Shown here: piece by piece, positions 61,611 to 64,000 of the stretch
How the letters are laid out: each line of letters opens with the position of its first letter
How positions within the stretch are numbered: the stretch's first letter is position 1
From: DASRDR01 sp963812945 [NCBI: uncultured Candidatus Rokubacteria bacterium]
Lineage (GTDB): Bacteria > Methylomirabilota > Methylomirabilia > Rokubacteriales
Assembly: GCA_963812945.1 (NCBI GenBank)
Contig: CAWEXD010000008.1
Coordinates: 2,542,001 to 2,606,000, forward strand
Reading direction: 5' to 3'
DNA: 64,000 bases
Notes under the pieces: model-generated
Seen by the model: the letters and a program-made list of their open reading frames with translations, nothing else
Databases searched by the model: none
Told to the model about the DNA's origin: nothing
Made by a program: the position numbers and the translations under genes

Positions 61611-62396
61611 CTACACGACCGGGGAGTAGCCGCCGTCGAAGTTGACCGCCACTCCGGTGATGAAGGCGGCCGGCGCCGAAGCCAGGAACGCGACGAGGGC
61701 GCCGAGCTCGTCCGCCTCGCCGACCCGGCCCACGGGAACGCCGCGCTCGCGGGCCAGCCGCTCGTAGAAAGCCTCGAGCGTCCCCGGCCGTCCCTCGTGC
61801 GCCCAGCGCCGCTCCCACTGGCCGCTCTTCACGAGGCCGATCAGGACCGCGTTGACGAGGATGCCGTCCGGCGCCAGCTCCTTGGAGAGGGCCTTCGTCA
61901 GCGCGAGCCCGGCCGCCCGGCTCACCGATGTCGGGACCGACCGCGCGGCCGGGGCCTTGGCGCCGGTGTTGAGGATGTTGACGATCCGTCCCCCGCCGGC
62001 CCGCCGCATCGGGGGCACGCAGAGCCGCACGGCGCGGATCGCCGCGAAGAGCTTCAGCTCGAGATCGGCCTGCCAGGCCGCGTCGTCGACGGTCTCGAAG
62101 CCGCGCGCGTCCGAGGTGCCGGCATTGTTGACGAGGATGTCGATCCGCCCGAGCCGCTCCTGCGTCGTCGACACCAGCCGCTCGAGATCGCTCGGCTGCG
62201 TGACGTCGGCCGGCACGGCCAGGACCTCCGCGCCGCCTGCCTGGAGCTTCTCGGCAGCCTCGTGCAGGCGGGTCTTGTCGCGGCCGCAGATCGCGACGGC
62301 CGCCCCCTCCGCGGCGAGCCGCCGCGCCGTCGCGAGCCCGAGCCCGTCGCTGCCGCCGGTGATGATCGCCACCTTGCCCTGGAGCCCGAGGTCCAT
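61611..62396 (-). CDS. SDR family oxidoreductase
   Basis: The 261-residue SDR has IITGGSDGLGLATARRL and NNAGTSDARGF. The usual Tyr-x3-Lys is changed: the sequence at the expected position reads VPTSVSRAAGLALTKAL, with no Tyr and the Lys shifted. The enzyme may be catalytically atypical. GGGGAGGG precedes the ATG at 62396. On the minus strand TTGACG, some 18 bp before TCTATT, could be its promoter. It precedes ppdK by 5 bp. Confidence 0.9.
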   Translation of the reverse strand: MDLGLQGKVAIITGGSDGLGLATARRLAAEGAAVAICGRDKTRLHEAAEKLQAGGAEVLAVPADVTQPSDLERLVSTTQERLGRIDILVNNAGTSDARGFETVDDAAWQADLELKLFAAIRAVRLCVPPMRRAGGGRIVNILNTGAKAPAARSVPTSVSRAAGLALTKALSKELAPDGILVNAVLIGLVKSGQWERRWAHEGRPGTLEAFYERLARERGVPVGRVGEADELGALVAFLASAPAAFITGVAVNFDGGYSPVV

Positions 62397-62547
62397 CCCG
62401 CCCTCCCCGCCGCGCCTCGCTCCGAAGCGAGCGCAGGAGGAATAGACCATCCTCCCGTGTGGCCCGTCAAGGCGCGCCGCCGCGCGGTCTCGGCCGGAAG
62501 CTCGACTCGGCGGCGAGGACGGCGCGTGCGCGTGGCCTCGTGGCGCG

Positions 62548-62928
62548 TCACGGGTCGCTCGCTCCCGGCCACGCCCGCTCGTAGGCCGCGCGAAAGTCGA
62601 CGGGTGGCGATGTCACCGAGATGTACTCGAAGTCGGATTCGCCCGTGTTTTCGAAACCGTGGAGGTCGCCGTCCTCGAAGCGCGCGACGTCGCCCTCGGT
62701 GAACGGCAGCGCGCGACCATCCAGGAGGAGCTGCCCGGTCCCGCGCAGGGCAATCCACACCTGCTCGGACGTCGCGTGCCGATGCGGAGGATTCCTTGCG
62801 CCCGGCCGTACCGTGACCCGGGTGATGGTCAGCTGCACCGAGGACGAATTCTCGGGAAACAGCAGCTGGCCCGACGTCACGCCCGAGTTGGAGAAGCTCT
62901 GCGTGTCTGCGGCGCGGATCAGCTCCAT
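62548..62928 (-). CDS. Cupin-domain protein
   Basis: The 126-residue single cupin has PPHRHATSEQVWIALRGTGQ as motif 1 with paired His and Glu, and GDVARFEDGDLHGFENTGES as motif 2. It is a typical small metal-binding cupin without assigned substrate. It lies 35 bp downstream of the creatininase-family gene and is probably cotranscribed with it. Confidence 0.87.
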   Translation of the reverse strand: MELIRAADTQSFSNSGVTSGQLLFPENSSSVQLTITRVTVRPGARNPPHRHATSEQVWIALRGTGQLLLDGRALPFTEGDVARFEDGDLHGFENTGESDFEYISVTSPPVDFRAAYERAWPGASDP

Positions 62929-62963
62929 CGGCGTCTCCTCGGTGGTCCGGACGAGCCCCGCGG

Positions 62964-63722
62964 TCAGCGGAGGTCCGGATGCAGAGCGAGCAGGCCCTCC
63001 ACCAGCTCGCGCGTGATCTCGGCAAGGGCGGCCTCGCCGGTCTCTCGGGTCGCGAGCGAGGGATCGCCACGCGCCCCGATCCGGCTCCAGTCGGGGCCGG
63101 ATGCCGGGTCCCCGTCGAAGACGACCGGCTGGTAGAACACGCTCTTGGGGGCGTCGGCCGCGTGGCCGTAGTCCGGCTCCGCCCGCTCCATCCGGACCGC
63201 ATCGGGGTCGATGGCGAGGACGAGCGACGTCTCGAGCTCGTCGGCGTGCCCGCCGAGCTTCTGGCGGAGACGAGGCTTGACGGCCCGTCCGAGCGAGGCC
63301 AGGTCGGCCACCGCGACCCGCAGGCCATGCTCCGCGTAGAAGTCTCGCACGACGACCCGGAGCGGCGCCTCGGTGGACACGCCGGTGTTGATGATCGCCA
63401 GTCGCCGCGCGCCCTGGCGGGCGAATCCGGTCAGCACGTCGGTGACCAGCGCCATGAACGTCTCGGCGCGGAGGTGCTGGCTCCCGGGGTACCGGACGAA
63501 CGCCGGATAGTAGCCGAACGAGATGACCGGGGCGACGAGCACCGGAAGCGCCTCGGCCACGCGCCGCCCGAGCTCGCGAGCGACCAGGTAGTCGGTCCGG
63601 AGCGGGAGGTGCGGCCCGTGCTCCTTCGCGGCGGCGCCGACCGGCAGCACGACGACGGCGTCGGCCGCGATGCGAGCGCCGGCCTCCGGCCAGGTCAAAT
63701 CCTCGAGAAACGCGCCCCGCAT
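62964..63722 (-). CDS. Creatininase family protein
   Basis: The 252-residue protein has the metal-ligand segment KEHGPHLPLRTDYLVA (Glu, His, Asp) near the N-terminus and IINTGVSTEAPLRV in place of the usual GNGGN region, so one ligand site is modified. Family members hydrolyse creatinine or cyclic amides, or act in mycofactocin and pterin pathways. The ATG is 4 bp after the hydrolase stop, so the three genes 62548-64000 are likely a unit. Confidence 0.85.
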   Translation of the reverse strand: MRGAFLEDLTWPEAGARIAADAVVVLPVGAAAKEHGPHLPLRTDYLVARELGRRVAEALPVLVAPVISFGYYPAFVRYPGSQHLRAETFMALVTDVLTGFARQGARRLAIINTGVSTEAPLRVVVRDFYAEHGLRVAVADLASLGRAVKPRLRQKLGGHADELETSLVLAIDPDAVRMERAEPDYGHAADAPKSVFYQPVVFDGDPASGPDWSRIGARGDPSLATRETGEAALAEITRELVEGLLALHPDLR

Positions 63723-63726
63723 CGGG

Positions 63727-64000
63727 TCACCTCCCCTGCATCCATCGGTCCAGGAATGCCCGCACGAACGGCCCCCAGATCGGCGCCCCGTTCTGGAAGA
63801 AGAGATGCCCCTCGTCCGCCGTGAGGCCGAACGCCGGGAACACGCGCGCCGCGTGAACCTTGCCGTGCCGCTCGAGCTCGGCGGCGAGCGCCCGCGTCGG
63901 CGCGGTGCTGTAGTCGTTCTCGGCCTGGACGAGACAGAGCGGCACCGTGAGCTCCCGGGCAGCCTCGAGCAGCGTCGCGCGAAGCGCCGGCGTCCGCTCC
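63727..64000 (-). CDS. Dienelactone-hydrolase-like alpha/beta hydrolase, C-terminal part
   Basis: The frame is open to the right edge of the window, so only about 90 C-terminal residues are visible. They include VPLCLVQAENDYSTAP, with a probable acidic triad residue, and AFGLTADEGHLFFQNGAPIWG with the catalytic-type His. This is the C-terminal pattern of dienelactone hydrolase-like enzymes. It is transcribed before the creatininase-family gene. Confidence 0.7.
   Translation of the reverse strand, partial: ERTPALRATLLEAARELTVPLCLVQAENDYSTAPTRALAAELERHGKVHAARVFPAFGLTADEGHLFFQNGAPIWGPFVRAFLDRWMQGR

Overview
The window is about 64 kb of very GC-rich DNA, packed with some sixty genes on both strands. 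Intergenic gaps are short. I see no tRNA, rRNA, CRISPR array, prophage or complete insertion sequence. The gene content (many LLM-class flavin oxidoreductases, SDRs, Gfo/Idh/MocA dehydrogenases, tripartite tricarboxylate and ABC uptake systems, an aerobic CO-dehydrogenase-type molybdoprotein, PPDK, a deoxyhypusine-synthase-like protein and a DUF3090/SCO1664 pair) suggests a metabolically versatile, uncultured, soil- or sediment-type bacterium. A Rokubacteria/Methylomirabilota-like lineage fits best, but this is inferred from gene style and no marker gene proves it. Several genes carry a -10-like box exactly 6 nt before the start codon and no Shine-Dalgarno, so part of the transcriptome may be leaderless.

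Layout. 1-6.4 kb: end of a DUF3090 gene, a SCO1664-type kinase-like gene, an orphan form II CoxL-type subunit, a VOC protein, a macrodomain protein, a zinc-ribbon membrane protein and a NUDIX hydrolase. 6.4-12.3 kb: aldo/keto reductase, D-aminoacylase-type amidohydrolase, SDR, a large unknown protein and a GAF protein. 12.3-16.5 kb: KamA-family radical SAM protein, a minimal nucleotidyltransferase with a decayed HEPN partner, EamA exporter, LLM oxidoreductase and a small membrane protein. 16.6-26.1 kb: FAD and NAD(P) oxidoreductases, a class IV aminotransferase, a zinc alcohol dehydrogenase interrupted by one in-frame TGA exactly at the catalytic zinc-ligand cysteine, a TctCBA-type transporter, a TauD dioxygenase and an SDR. 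26.2-31.1 kb: a peptide/nickel-type ABC operon (two permeases and a binding protein) coupled to a ceramidase-like gene. 31.2-37.2 kb: deoxyhypusine-synthase-like protein, methyltransferase, response regulator, SDR, IMP dehydrogenase family and cupin. 37.3-41.4 kb: RTX-like secreted protein, alpha/beta hydrolase, a small exported protein and a PP2C phosphatase, with a REPIN-like inverted repeat embedded in coding sequence. 41.4-47.8 kb: RraA-like protein and a sugar-type ABC operon followed by two Gfo/Idh/MocA dehydrogenases. 48-50 kb: three unknown exported proteins. 50-57 kb: geranylgeranyl-reductase-family flavoprotein, enoyl-CoA hydratase, a DUF4124-like exported protein, a thermonuclease, a broken gene remnant, an LLM oxidoreductase and a lytic-transglycosylase-like protein. 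57-64 kb: DksA-type protein, LLM oxidoreductase, PPDK, SDR, cupin, creatininase family and a partial hydrolase.

The transport operons are paired with catabolic oxidoreductases, so the region reads as a set of separate scavenging modules rather than one long pathway. The most striking item is the TGA-containing alcohol dehydrogenase. Its TGA replaces the zinc-ligand Cys codon, the rest of the frame is intact, and a hairpin downstream lies within the usual bacterial SECIS spacing. It is a candidate selenocysteine-containing medium-chain dehydrogenase.
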